Of a DNA stretch of 64,000 nt, positions 36,082 to 45,098 are shown piece by piece. The notes under the pieces were generated by a model. That model saw only the letters and a program-made list of their open reading frames with translations, did no database searches and was not told the origin of the DNA. The position numbers and the translations under genes are program-made. Position 1 is the stretch's first letter; every line of letters begins with the position of its first letter. Source of the DNA: Pseudomonadota bacterium. Its GTDB lineage: Bacteria > Myxococcota_A > UBA796 > UBA9615. The stretch is taken from the NCBI GenBank assembly GCA_024229515.1, contig JAAESI010000193.1, positions 1 through 64,000 on the forward strand, read 5' to 3'.

Positions 36082-36350
36082 TCCGCGTCCTGCTCCTGCT
36101 CCTGGCCCTGCTGTGCACCCCCGCGATCGCGTTCGCCGGTGGCGGTGACGACGACGACAGCGCCGCGGCCGACGACGACGACGACGACGACAGCGCCGAC
36201 GACGGGCTCGCCTCCGGCGAGGTCCCCGAGGAGAACCGCGTGCTCGGCGGCGGTTGTGATGGACAGACCCCCAGCGGCCCCTACGCAGCTCTGCCGCTGA
36301 TCGGGCTGGCCTTCGGTGTGACCCGGATTCGCCGCCGCAACGACGGGTGA
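36078..36350 (+). CDS. Small exported poly-Asp protein with MYXO-CTERM-like tail
   Basis: A 90-residue protein: signal peptide (LLLLLALLCTPAIAFA), then two Asp runs (GGGDDDDSAAADDDDDDDSA), a short spacer, GGGCDGQTPSGP and a hydrophobic helix ending RIRRR. It is essentially a sorting signal with an acidic stub and no domain. It is translationally coupled at both ends (ATGA with the barrel gene, GTGA with the next gene). It could be a surface charge-presenting peptide or a substrate-like partner for the sorting machinery; the function is unknown. Confidence 0.72.
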   Translation: MIRVLLLLLALLCTPAIAFAGGGDDDDSAAADDDDDDDSADDGLASGEVPEENRVLGGGCDGQTPSGPYAALPLIGLAFGVTRIRRRNDG

Positions 36351-39004
36351 ACGCCAACCCGCTGTCGGCCCCCCGTGAGGTCGAGCCCCCCCTGATGCCC
36401 CTGCTGGGGCTGTTCTTCGTCAGCGGCGCCACCGGCCTGCTCTACGAGATCTTGTGGATGCGCCGGCTGACGCTGGTCTTTGGCGCCACCCACCTGGCGA
36501 TCGCGACCGTGCTCGCGGCCTTCATGGGAGGCCTCGCGATCGGGGCCGCCCTGGGGGGACGGCTGGCCGACAAGCGGGGCGATCTGCTCCGCATCTACGG
36601 CCTGCTCGAGCTCGGCATCGGCGCGTTCGCGCTGCTGTTCCCGGCGCTGTTGGCGGCCGCGACCACCGTCTACCGGAGCCTCGTCGCCGCCGAGACCGCT
36701 CACTACGCCGGCGCCCACTTCATCCACTTCTTCGCGATGGTCCTGCTGCTGGTCATCCCCACCGCGGCGATGGGGGCGACGCTCCCGCTGCTGGTGCGGC
36801 GGGCGGCCGGCAAGCTATCCAAGGTCGGACGGCGGGCGGGGCTGCTCTACGGCTTCAACACCGCCGGCGCCGTGGTCGGCACGTGGGCCACGGGCTTCGT
36901 GATGCTGCCGCTCCTGGGCGTGCGCGGCACCGAGCTGCTCGCCGCCAGCGCCAACCTGATCATCGGCGTCGCCGCGCTGGTCTGGGGGCGGGCCGACGCC
37001 GCCGCGGGGAGCGCCGCGCTGGAGGTCGAGGATGACGCGGCGGACGCGGCGGAGGCCGAATCGCTCCTGGAGATCGTTCCCGATCCCGACCTGAGCCCCG
37101 ATCGTCGGCGCCGGGTGCGGGTCTGGGTGCTCGGATCGCTGGCCGTCAGCGGGGCCTGCACCATGGTCTTCGAGGTCGCCTGGAGTCGCTTCCTCGCCCT
37201 CATCCTCGGCTCGTCCGTCTACGCCTTCACCCTCATGCTGGTGGCGTTCCTGCTCGGCACCGCCGGGGGCGCCCTGGTCGGCTCCTCGCTGGTGTCCCGG
37301 CCTGGCGCGCGGCCCTTGCGGTGGCTCCCCGCGGCCCTCGGCATGGCCGCGCTGACCGCCTTCGGGACCAACCACCTCTTCCCCTCGATGCCGTTCCTGT
37401 ACGTCGATTGGTACAAGATGATCGACGGCCACGACAGCCTCCTGCTGGTGGGCCAGTGGCTGTTCGCGGTGCTCGTGATGACGCCGACGACGTTCTGCAT
37501 CGGCCTGACCTTCCCGATGGGTGCGGCGGTGGTCGCGGATCGGGCCGACGCGGTCGGTCGGGACGTCAGCCGCCTGTACGTGCTGAACACCACTGGAGCC
37601 GTCGTGGGCTCGCTGCTGGCGGGCTTCGTGCTCATGCCCCAGTTCGGCATCCAGGAGACGCTCGTGGTGGCGGTGCTGGCCGAGTCGGCCGCTGCGATCG
37701 CCCTGATCACGACCTGGGTGGCCCCGGTCCGGACCCGCACGATCGCCGCGATCCTCGCCTCCTTCGCCGCCCTCGGGGCGATGGCCAACCGTCCCGCGTG
37801 GGACCCGCTGCTCATGAGTGCGGGCATGTACAAGTACGTCAGCGAGCTGTCGGACTTCAGCCACGAGGCGGTGCGGAACTACGCGCTGTCGGACTTCGAG
37901 CTGCTGTACTACTCCGAGGGCACGACCTCGACGGTGACCGTGGCCCGCAGCGCCGGCAGCGGGAACATCTGGCTCGCCAACAACGGCAAGGTCGACGCCT
38001 CCAGCCAGCAGGACCTGCGGACCCAGGTGATGCTCGGCCACCTCCCGTTCCTGGTGAAGCCGGATGCGAAGACGGCGCTGGTGGTCGGCCTCGCCTCTGG
38101 GGTCACCAGCGGCTCGGTCACCCTGCAGCCCGATCTGGAGCGGATCGACGTGCTCGAGATCGAGCCGGCGGTGATCACCGCGTCCCACTACTTCGACCTG
38201 GTGAACCACCGTCCCCTGGAGGACGAACGCCTCCGCGTGATCCCCAACGACGCCCGCAACCACCTCGTGCTCTACGACGACGTCTACGACGTGATCATCA
38301 ACGAGCCGAGCAACCCGTGGATCTCCGGGGTGAGCAATCTGTTCACCAAAGAGTTCCTCGAACTGGGGCGGTCCAAGCTCAGTGTTGACGGGATCTTTTG
38401 CCAGTGGGTCCAGATCTACGGGATGGGCAGCGAAGACCTGCAGTCGCTGCTGGCGACCTTCGCCGACGTGTTCCCTCGGGTCAGCGCCTGGTACTCGGTC
38501 GAGGACAGCGACGTGCTCCTGCTGGGGAGCCGCGCCAGCGTGGATGTCTGGTCCGCGGACCTGGGCGCCTACATGCAGGGGCCGCGGGGACAGGACCTCC
38601 AGCGCATCGAGATCGACAACGTCTACGACCTCCTGACGTACCTGCGCATGGACCGCGCCGACATCGTGGAAGCGGCCGATGGCATGGGGCTCAACACCGA
38701 CGACAACGTCCGGATCGAGTTCTCCGCCCCCCGCTATCTGCACTACGACACCGCCCCGCGGAACAACCAGCTCCTGGAGGACGCCGCTTCCGGTGCGTTC
38801 GACCAGGCGCGCGACGTGCTCGGCACCCCGGACGAGGAGGTCACCTTCCTCGTGGGCCTCGCGGAGGCGTGGGAGAAGCGGGGGATCTGGTTCCAGGCGG
38901 GGAGCTCGTACCTGACCGCGCTTGAGCGTCGGCCCGGGGACATCGAGCTCACTGAGCGGCTGGCCCGGGCGCGGGTCCAGATGGACGAGGGCGAGCCCGA
39001 ATAG
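36347..39004 (+). CDS. Membrane-fused spermidine-synthase-like protein
   Basis: An 885-residue protein starting at GTG 36347, overlapping the preceding stop. Residues 15-470 hold about a dozen membrane helices in two similar halves: each has a segment like FVSGATGLLYEILWMRRLTL or SGACTMVFEVAWSRFLALIL, so the region looks duplicated. Residues about 500-790 are a spermidine-synthase-like Rossmann domain (VVGLASGVTSGSVTLQP, VLEIEPAVITASHYF, DVIINEPSNPWISG). The catalytic Asp-Pro-x-Gly-Pro loop of true spermidine synthase is replaced by NEPSNPW, as in other membrane-fused relatives, so polyamine synthesis is not assured. A TPR-like C-terminus follows. Confidence 0.85.
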   Translation: MNANPLSAPREVEPPLMPLLGLFFVSGATGLLYEILWMRRLTLVFGATHLAIATVLAAFMGGLAIGAALGGRLADKRGDLLRIYGLLELGIGAFALLFPALLAAATTVYRSLVAAETAHYAGAHFIHFFAMVLLLVIPTAAMGATLPLLVRRAAGKLSKVGRRAGLLYGFNTAGAVVGTWATGFVMLPLLGVRGTELLAASANLIIGVAALVWGRADAAAGSAALEVEDDAADAAEAESLLEIVPDPDLSPDRRRRVRVWVLGSLAVSGACTMVFEVAWSRFLALILGSSVYAFTLMLVAFLLGTAGGALVGSSLVSRPGARPLRWLPAALGMAALTAFGTNHLFPSMPFLYVDWYKMIDGHDSLLLVGQWLFAVLVMTPTTFCIGLTFPMGAAVVADRADAVGRDVSRLYVLNTTGAVVGSLLAGFVLMPQFGIQETLVVAVLAESAAAIALITTWVAPVRTRTIAAILASFAALGAMANRPAWDPLLMSAGMYKYVSELSDFSHEAVRNYALSDFELLYYSEGTTSTVTVARSAGSGNIWLANNGKVDASSQQDLRTQVMLGHLPFLVKPDAKTALVVGLASGVTSGSVTLQPDLERIDVLEIEPAVITASHYFDLVNHRPLEDERLRVIPNDARNHLVLYDDVYDVIINEPSNPWISGVSNLFTKEFLELGRSKLSVDGIFCQWVQIYGMGSEDLQSLLATFADVFPRVSAWYSVEDSDVLLLGSRASVDVWSADLGAYMQGPRGQDLQRIEIDNVYDLLTYLRMDRADIVEAADGMGLNTDDNVRIEFSAPRYLHYDTAPRNNQLLEDAASGAFDQARDVLGTPDEEVTFLVGLAEAWEKRGIWFQAGSSYLTALERRPGDIELTERLARARVQMDEGEPE

Positions 39005-39019
39005 GCACCGGGCACGCAG

Positions 39020-40168
39020 ATGCCCGGCCTGATCTCGGGCTCTGGCGGGTCCTCCAAGGAGGGACCCGATGACATCGCCGAGCCAGCCGTGAAGACCAGC
39101 CGCCGCACCCGTTGGCGGGACAGCGTCGTGCCCCCCGAGATCGTCGTGGGGGTGCTCCTGGGCTGGGGCCTGCTGGGTCTGACCGCGCTTCCCCTGGTCG
39201 TTCCCTGGCTCACCTTCGACGGCGGCTGGCTGGAGCGGTTCCTCGTCCCCACCCTCGGTCTCGCCGCGGGGCTCCCCCTCGTCACCTGGTACGCCGGCCG
39301 GCTGGGCCGACGCTCCTCGGTTGGCTCCCGGCCGATGGAGCGCCTGTGCAAGGGCCTCCGGGCGCTCAGCTGGGGCACGAGCGTGACGGTGGACGTGCAG
39401 GTCCTGGCGGGCGAACGGCTCCGCCTCTGGGCCACCGACGACGGCCTCCCCCTGGACCTGCGCATCGAAGCGCTGGCCGCGGGGGCTCGGGATCCCCGCA
39501 TCGGAGATCCCGAGTTCGACCGCCTCATGCGGGTCCCCCGGGAGAGTCTGGATGCCGCCGTGGCGGTGCTCGAGCCGCGCGCCCGTCGCACCCTGCGCCT
39601 GCTCCTGCGCCACACGTCGGGCCTGACCCTGAGCGACGGCGCCTTCGAGCTGGACATCGCGGCGGGACGGCCCGAAGCCGAGATCCTCGGCCTCGCCGGC
39701 AAGCTCGTGGAACTGGCCCAGGGACTTCGCTCCCGACCGGAGCAGCGGCCTGCCCAGTTGGCCCATCGGGTCCACTCCGATCCCCTCCCCGGAGTGCGTG
39801 AGGTGGCGCTTCGTCTGCTCCTGACCCGCTACCGGGACACCGGCTCGGCCCAGCGTCTCGCCGCCCGGTTTCTGTCCGGCGACGACCCCCGTCTGGGGCT
39901 GTTGGCGGCAAGGATCCTGGACCGCCCCGGACCCATCGCGCGGTTCGAACAGCTGCTCGCGACCGCGGCGGGGGGCCTCACCCTGGCGCCGGTCGAGCCG
40001 GATCCCGACGGGGGCGAGCTGGCGTTGATTCGAGCGACGGGAGGGGAACTGGCGTTGGGAGCAACCGACCGCACCGGCGAGCTCGAGTTCGTCGTCCCGG
40101 GCTCGGAGGGGCAGATGCCGCTGCTGGACGTGCCCGGGCCCGGCAGCCTCGCCCTCGAAGACCGCTAG
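39020..40168 (+). CDS. Membrane protein with HEAT-like helical repeats
   Basis: A 382-residue protein with two membrane helices near the N-terminus (about 41-64 and 70-90) followed by a soluble, mainly helical domain with ALRLLLTRYRDTGSAQRLAA and LGLLAARILDRPGPIARF, the rhythm of HEAT repeats. The last 60 residues are beta-like. No family recognised. It lies 15 bp after the spermidine-synthase-like gene, so it is likely in the same operon, and its stop overlaps the stop of the convergent molybdoenzyme gene. Confidence 0.7.
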   Translation: MPGLISGSGGSSKEGPDDIAEPAVKTSRRTRWRDSVVPPEIVVGVLLGWGLLGLTALPLVVPWLTFDGGWLERFLVPTLGLAAGLPLVTWYAGRLGRRSSVGSRPMERLCKGLRALSWGTSVTVDVQVLAGERLRLWATDDGLPLDLRIEALAAGARDPRIGDPEFDRLMRVPRESLDAAVAVLEPRARRTLRLLLRHTSGLTLSDGAFELDIAAGRPEAEILGLAGKLVELAQGLRSRPEQRPAQLAHRVHSDPLPGVREVALRLLLTRYRDTGSAQRLAARFLSGDDPRLGLLAARILDRPGPIARFEQLLATAAGGLTLAPVEPDPDGGELALIRATGGELALGATDRTGELEFVVPGSEGQMPLLDVPGPGSLALEDR

Positions 40169-41313
40169 GCGATCTCGATCACGCAGTTCGCGATCCGCGA
40201 GTCTCCGTCGAGCCGCTGCTTGTCGTGGGCGGGCTGAGCCATGCCCCCCGCGCCGGTGGCGCGCACCCGGACCTCGTAGCGGCCGGGCCCCGGGGCGTCC
40301 CACGGGAACCACCAGTGCACCCACACATCCGGAAGCGGCCAGCGATGGCCCGCCGCGGCGTGGGCGGCCGCGGCGGCGTCATGCTCGGTGAGCTCGGCCG
40401 GCACGTCGATCTTGGCGTCGGCCCAGGGGGCGCCGTCGATGCTGATCTGCACCCGCTCGAGCGCGCCCACGGCGGGCAGCGCGGAGCCCCGCAGAACCAG
40501 CCGTCGCTCCTTGGTCCGCACCTCGGCCCGGCCCTTGCGGATGTCCGGGTCCAGCAGCTTGCTCCCCAGCTCCACGACGCCGGGGTCCAGCCCGACCCTG
40601 AGGTCCGCCTCGTGGTTGCCCCACGCCACGTCCTCGGTGGTGACCTCGATCCGCACGGGCCACTTGATGTTCTTGAAGCCGTAGCGGTCGGGCACGATCA
40701 ACCGGACGGGGCCCCCGCGGCGTTCGCTCAGCGGTTCGCCGTTGAGCTCCCAGGCGAGCATCGCCTCGCGGCCGTCGGCGGTGATGAGGTGGTCCCAGCG
40801 GAGGTTGGCGGTGAAGCCGTCCTCGCCGTAGATGCGGAGCCGGGTGACGTCCCGGGGCGGGCCCGCGCGCCGGAGGATCGGCCGCAGCCGGACCCCGGTC
40901 CAGACCCCGTTGCTGGCGAGCCGAAAGTCAGGCCCGTCGCCGGTGCAGCGGAGCGTCTTGAGCAGGTGCACGATCCCCAGTTCGCTGCCGGCGTGCCGCA
41001 CCCCGCGCTCGGACAGCTCGAAGGGCTGGCTCACCGCTCCGTCGATGGCGAGCATCCAGGGGACGTCGGGGCGCCTGGTGCGGTGGGGGAACCGCTCGCG
41101 ATCAGTGAGCCGGACCCAGTAGTACTTGGGGTCGAACTTGCGCGCGTCGAAGCGGTTGTAGAACTCGTCCTGCGGGGTCAGGAAGGGGATCTGCTGCCCC
41201 CAGGCGGGCCCGCGATCGACCCGTTTCCAGACGCCGATGCCGAGGTGGGAGGCGACCGCGGTTCCAGCCAGGGCGCCGCCCGCCTGAAGCAGGCGTCGTC
41301 GCGAGGTCGTCAC
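40165..41313 (-). CDS. Sulfite-oxidase-family molybdopterin enzyme with Tat signal
   Basis: A 382-residue protein. The N-terminus TSRRRLLQAGGALAG is a twin-arginine export signal. Residues about 85-250 match the molybdopterin-binding fold of sulfite oxidase/MsrP, with the metal-ligand cysteine Cys123 in LKTLRCTGDG and the later DRYGFKNIKWPVRIEV. Residues 265-380 look like the Mo-cofactor dimerisation domain, which MsrP lacks, so it is closer to sulfite oxidase or sulfite dehydrogenase. No heme domain or cytochrome partner is adjacent, though a tetraheme protein is encoded 11 kb away. It ends the kinase-led operon, with GTG start 1 bp after pssA. Confidence 0.85.
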   Translation of the reverse strand: MTTSRRRLLQAGGALAGTAVASHLGIGVWKRVDRGPAWGQQIPFLTPQDEFYNRFDARKFDPKYYWVRLTDRERFPHRTRRPDVPWMLAIDGAVSQPFELSERGVRHAGSELGIVHLLKTLRCTGDGPDFRLASNGVWTGVRLRPILRRAGPPRDVTRLRIYGEDGFTANLRWDHLITADGREAMLAWELNGEPLSERRGGPVRLIVPDRYGFKNIKWPVRIEVTTEDVAWGNHEADLRVGLDPGVVELGSKLLDPDIRKGRAEVRTKERRLVLRGSALPAVGALERVQISIDGAPWADAKIDVPAELTEHDAAAAAHAAAGHRWPLPDVWVHWWFPWDAPGPGRYEVRVRATGAGGMAQPAHDKQRLDGDSRIANCVIEIA

Positions 41314-41314
41314 G

Positions 41315-42145
41315 CTAGGCGTGGGCCTCTTCTTCGTCCGTGACCTCTTCGTCGTCGGGGAGCTCGGCGAGGTAGAAGGCGTCGTCGGCGCGGCGGCGTC
41401 GGCCGAACGTCAGGATCTCGTCCAGCAGGCCGTACCCGATGTAGCTGCCGCCCACGGCGACCAGCAGGATCGTGAACTCCTGGATGACGAGCACGACGAC
41501 GATGCTGGCGACGAGGCCGGCCACGAACGCCCGGATGACCGGGGTCATGCGGACCTCACGGAAGGTGCGGAACCGGACCGTACTGACCATCAGGTAGGAC
41601 AGCAGCACCGTCAGGAGCAGCACGCCGACGTGGTTGGAGACCTCCGTCGCGCGGGTCTCGGCGTGGAACAGCACGAGGCTGGCGACCATGCCGCCGGCGG
41701 CGGTGATGGCGAGTCCCTCGGTGTACCGCTTGGGGCCGTCGCTGACATCTTCCTCCATCGTCTTCATGTTGAAGCGGGAGAGGCGGAAGACGCCGCAGAG
41801 CACGAAGGCGAAGGCGACGATGAAGCCGGCGCGGCCGTAGGCCTCGAGGCCCCACTTGTACAGAAGCACGCCGGGGGCGACGCCGAAGCTGACGACGTCC
41901 ACGAGGGAGTCCATCTGCACGCCGAACTCGGACTGGGTCTTGGTCCACCGGGCGACGCGCCCATCGAGCGTGTCGAAGATGCCGGCGTACATGATGAGGA
42001 GGGCGGCGGTGAAGAAGGCGGTCGACTCGTGCGGCTTCGCCTCCGCGGAGACCATGATCGACGCGAGGCCGCACAGCAGGCTGGTCCCCGTGAACAGGTT
42101 CGCGGGCTTCATAATGTACGTCATCATCGAGGTACGTCCGCGCAT
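41315..42145 (-). CDS. pssA: CDP-diacylglycerol-serine O-phosphatidyltransferase
   Basis: A 276-residue membrane enzyme of the CDP-alcohol phosphatidyltransferase family. The signature is complete: FDTLDGRVARWTKTQSEFG followed by VQMDSLVDVVSFG, holding the metal-binding aspartates. About eight membrane helices are visible. The match with SVDVVSFGVAPGVLLY-type segments and size point to phosphatidylserine synthase of the membrane (type II) kind, the first step to phosphatidylethanolamine. An acidic C-terminal tail follows. No psd (decarboxylase) gene is adjacent. It lies 9 bp after lysC. Confidence 0.87.
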   Translation of the reverse strand: MRGRTSMMTYIMKPANLFTGTSLLCGLASIMVSAEAKPHESTAFFTAALLIMYAGIFDTLDGRVARWTKTQSEFGVQMDSLVDVVSFGVAPGVLLYKWGLEAYGRAGFIVAFAFVLCGVFRLSRFNMKTMEEDVSDGPKRYTEGLAITAAGGMVASLVLFHAETRATEVSNHVGVLLLTVLLSYLMVSTVRFRTFREVRMTPVIRAFVAGLVASIVVVLVIQEFTILLVAVGGSYIGYGLLDEILTFGRRRRADDAFYLAELPDDEEVTDEEEAHA

Positions 42146-42154
42146 GGCTCCATC

Positions 42155-43351
42155 CTACCCCAGGCCGGGGAATGCTCCGTGCCACGAGCGGACGACGTCG
42201 TCCAAGCGCGCGCGGGGCAGCAATCCTGTAATCCCCCACGGCGAACCAGTCAAGGAACGAGCGCAGACACCGAGGTCCGCGAGGGCGCTCCGGGCGATGC
42301 TCCAGCAGCGTTCCTGCTCTGCCAGACCGGCGCCTACGACGGTCACCGTGCCGAGGTCGGAGGCGACCTCGAGGTGGGGCAGGGGAGCGCCGAGTTCGGC
42401 CGCCCGAGCGGCTGCGTCGGGCGAATTGCGGGTGTCCAGGAGCACGCTCCCTGTGACCGCACCGGTGGCGTCTTCGTCCAGCCGAAGGTCCTTGCGTTCG
42501 ATCCCCCGGGCCTCCAGTCCGCCGAGGAAGCGGTCGACCTCGTTTCGCGGCCCGCGGAACCACGCCGCGACGACGTTGCGGTCCGAGGAGACGGCGGTGG
42601 CGCGCCCGATCCCGGGCTGCGGTGACGACGTGATGACCGTGCCGCGACCGTCCGTGAAGGTGGAGCGGGCCCGCAGGGTGATGCCGTGGCGGCGGGCGTA
42701 GTCGATCGCCTCGGGCGCCAGCACGCGGGCGCCGCGCAGGCCCATCTTGAGGATCTCGCCGTGCTCCAGGGTGTCGATCGGGCGGGCGTCGGACACGACC
42801 CGCGGGTCGGCCGTGTAGACCCCCTCGACGTCGCTGAAGATGTCGCAGGTCGATGCTTCCAGGGCCCCCGCCAGCGCGATCGCGGTGGTGTCGGAGCCGC
42901 CCCGCCCCAGCGTGGTCACTTCCTTGTCGGTGGAGACCCCGGCGAAGCCGCCGACGATGACGATCGACCCCTCCTCCAGCGCTTCGAACACCCGCACGGG
43001 GCGGACCTCGATGATCTGGGCCCGATTGTGGTCGGTGGTGGTGATGATCCCCGCCTGCGACCCCGTCAGCGAGATAGCCTCGCACCCGCGGTCGCGGATC
43101 GCCATCGCCAGCAGCGCCATGGAGACGCGTTCGCCGGCGGTCAGGATCATGTCCATCTCCCGCCGGTGGGAGCCGTCCGAGACTTCCCGGGCGAGCGCCA
43201 CGAGCGCGTCCGTGGTGCGTCCCATGGCGGACACGACGACGACCGGCTGATCGCCTGCGGCGCGCGCAGCGACGACTCGATCGGCGACGCGTTGGAGCCG
43301 CTCGGGGGTGGCGACGGACGAACCGCCGTACTTGTGAACTACGACACTCAC
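42155..43351 (-). CDS. lysC: Aspartate kinase
   Basis: A 398-residue aspartokinase, the entry step to lysine, threonine and methionine. [15 protein letters not shown] at the start, GEIL-type helix and the nucleotide motif [14 protein letters not shown] are all present. The C-terminal 130 residues form two ACT-like units for feedback control, although they are more diverged from typical sequences ([31 protein letters not shown]). The start is GTG 43351. It sits between a small exported peptide gene and pssA within a long operon led by a sensor kinase. Confidence 0.92.
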   Translation of the reverse strand: MSVVVHKYGGSSVATPERLQRVADRVVAARAAGDQPVVVVSAMGRTTDALVALAREVSDGSHRREMDMILTAGERVSMALLAMAIRDRGCEAISLTGSQAGIITTTDHNRAQIIEVRPVRVFEALEEGSIVIVGGFAGVSTDKEVTTLGRGGSDTTAIALAGALEASTCDIFSDVEGVYTADPRVVSDARPIDTLEHGEILKMGLRGARVLAPEAIDYARRHGITLRARSTFTDGRGTVITSSPQPGIGRATAVSSDRNVVAAWFRGPRNEVDRFLGGLEARGIERKDLRLDEDATGAVTGSVLLDTRNSPDAAARAAELGAPLPHLEVASDLGTVTVVGAGLAEQERCWSIARSALADLGVCARSLTGSPWGITGLLPRARLDDVVRSWHGAFPGLG

Positions 43352-43375
43352 GGTGTCAGAACCCCCGGGGACGCT

Positions 43376-43522
43376 CTAGACGTCCGGCGTGGGCGGCGGC
43401 GGGGGCGGCGGGGGCAGCGGGATGTCCGCTGCGGGCTCGCGGGGCGCGTCGACGGCCAGCGCCGGAGTGCACGCCACAGCGAGGGCGGCGCCGGCGAAGA
43501 TCACGGCGAGGAGGGTGCGCAT
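43376..43522 (-). CDS. Small exported proline-rich peptide
   Basis: A 48-residue open frame with a good signal peptide (MRTLLAVIFAGAALAVACTP) and a tail ADIPLPPPPPPPPTPDV. It fills the gap between a secreted TPR-like gene and lysC with operon-like spacing. A cysteine in the signal region could instead be a lipobox. The composition could also arise by chance in GC-rich DNA, so confidence is moderate. Confidence 0.42.
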   Translation of the reverse strand: MRTLLAVIFAGAALAVACTPALAVDAPREPAADIPLPPPPPPPPTPDV

Positions 43523-43570
43523 CGAGCGGAGTCTGGGTCCCAGAGTCCACTGCGTCAAGGGTCGCGGCGA

Positions 43571-44422
43571 TCACCGGACCGAGAGGTTGTCCACGAGGAT
43601 CACGTTCTCACCTCGGTCCGTGGAGCTGTAGCCGGTGGCGTCCTGGATCATCAGGTAGGTGATGCCGGTGCCGGGCTGGTAGCCGCCGCCGCTGGCCCCG
43701 GAACTGCGATCCGAGAAGTCCGACGCGGCGAGGACGAGGTGCTTCCAGCCCTGCTCGGGGCGGACCACGCGGGTGGTCGTGCCGTAGCGGGTCCCGGACT
43801 GGTCGATGAGGAAGAAGCTGAGGTGCACGGGGAAGCTTCGGGCTGACACGCTGATCTCGACTTCGCCCTCGATCTGGAGCTTCGGGTCGAACCCCACGAC
43901 GATGAGGTCGTCCTCGCCGCCGATGACGTAGGTCTCCCACGCGACGACGCCCTCGAGGCCGCCCTCGCGATCGACCTGTTCGTGGGTCAGCCGCCCCTTG
44001 GTGCTGCGCGACGGGGCGTGGAAGAGGCCCGCCACGTCGGCGTCGAAGTCGAAGCGGACCGGCAGGGTGCGGACCACCTTGCGCTCCTCCTCAAGGCTCT
44101 GCAGCCGCGAGCGCGCTTCCGTCGCCCACAGCGTCGAGGGGAACCGCTCGAGCAGGTCGCGGTAGGCGTCCTCGGCGTCGCCGGGCTCCCCCAAGGCCTC
44201 GCGGGCGAGCCCCATGCGGAGGGTCGCTTCGGCGGCGAGATCGGCGGGGATCCCCTCGGACACCGACAGCTGGGAGTAGGTGCGCAGCGCGCCCCGGAGA
44301 TCGCCCGTGCCGGACTCGAGGTACAGCGCGTCGGCCATGCGGGCCCGCGCATCGAGGTGACTGTCGGCCCCCAGCAGCAGAAGCGCGGAGGCGAGCAGCA
44401 GCGCCTTAGAGACCGCCGACAA
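43571..44422 (-). CDS. Exported TPR-like protein with carbohydrate-binding-type beta domain
   Basis: A 283-residue protein whose reading frame starts at TTG 44422, inside the end of the response regulator gene. A short hydrophobic leader (ALLLASALLLLGADS) is followed by helical repeats (MADALYLESGTGDLRGALRT, AEDAYRDLLERFPSTLWATE). From about 120 a jelly-roll-like beta domain follows (ISVSARSFPVHLSFFLID, WKHLVLAASDFSDRSS), similar to domains that bind sugars. It is probably the periplasmic partner or output of the two-component system with which it overlaps. Confidence 0.72.
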   Translation of the reverse strand: MSAVSKALLLASALLLLGADSHLDARARMADALYLESGTGDLRGALRTYSQLSVSEGIPADLAAEATLRMGLAREALGEPGDAEDAYRDLLERFPSTLWATEARSRLQSLEEERKVVRTLPVRFDFDADVAGLFHAPSRSTKGRLTHEQVDREGGLEGVVAWETYVIGGEDDLIVVGFDPKLQIEGEVEISVSARSFPVHLSFFLIDQSGTRYGTTTRVVRPEQGWKHLVLAASDFSDRSSGASGGGYQPGTGITYLMIQDATGYSSTDRGENVILVDNLSVR

Positions 44423-45098
44423 ACTTGTAGCCGACGCCGTGGACGGTCTGGATGTAGCGGTTCGGCGGGCTGTCGTTGAGCTTGCGCCGCAGGTTCAGGA
44501 TGTGGGTGTCGACCGTGCGCGTGGAGACGTCACTGTCGTAGTTCCACACCTTCTCGAGCAGGACTTCGCGGCTGAGGACCTGGCCCCGGTGGGCGACCAG
44601 GAATCGGAGCAGCTCCATCTCCTTGGCGGACAGCTTGGTGGGCTTGCCCTGAACCTGGAGGTCGTAGGTGGTGAAGTTCACCGAGATGCCGTCGAAGCTG
44701 TAGCTCTCCTCCTCCGGCTTGTCCTTCTCCGCGCGGCGCAGCAGCGCCTTGATGCGGGCGAGGAGCTCCAGCAACGAGAAGGGCTTGGTGACGTAGTCGT
44801 CGCCGCCCACATCGAACCCGGTCAGCTTGTCGACCTCTTCGCCCTTGGCGGTGAGGAACAGCACGGGGCCGCTGTAGTTGCCCGCGCGGAGCTGGCGGCA
44901 GACGTCGTAGCCGTGCATGCCCGGAAGCATGATGTCCAGGACGATGAGGTCGGGGTTCTCGCTGAGCCCCAGCTGGAGCCCCTCGTCACCCGTCGCCGCC
45001 GCCACGATGTTGTAGCCCTGCATGTTCAGGTAGTCCTGCAGGGACTCCCGGATCTGGGCCTCGTCTTCGACGATGAGAATCTTCTTCTTTGCAGTCAT
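44406..45098 (-). CDS. OmpR/PhoB-family response regulator
   Basis: A 230-residue response regulator. The receiver domain has acidic residues Glu11-Asp12, phospho-acceptor Asp55 in LIVLDIMLPG, Thr in VLFLTAKGEE and Lys in YVTKPFSLLE. The C-terminal winged helix includes LSAKEMELLRFLVAHRGQVL and VDTHILNLRRKLND. It overlaps the sensor kinase gene by 4 bases and the downstream secreted TPR gene by 17. It therefore probably regulates its own operon, which includes lysC and pssA. Confidence 0.95.
   Translation of the reverse strand: MTAKKKILIVEDEAQIRESLQDYLNMQGYNIVAAATGDEGLQLGLSENPDLIVLDIMLPGMHGYDVCRQLRAGNYSGPVLFLTAKGEEVDKLTGFDVGGDDYVTKPFSLLELLARIKALLRRAEKDKPEEESYSFDGISVNFTTYDLQVQGKPTKLSAKEMELLRFLVAHRGQVLSREVLLEKVWNYDSDVSTRTVDTHILNLRRKLNDSPPNRYIQTVHGVGYKFVGGL

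Noticed and set aside
36815-40324. Long open frame (1169 codons) on the minus strand
   Set aside because: It lies opposite the spermidine-synthase-like and HEAT-like genes, which have coherent domains and coupled starts. The antisense product is His/Arg/Glu-rich shadow sequence.
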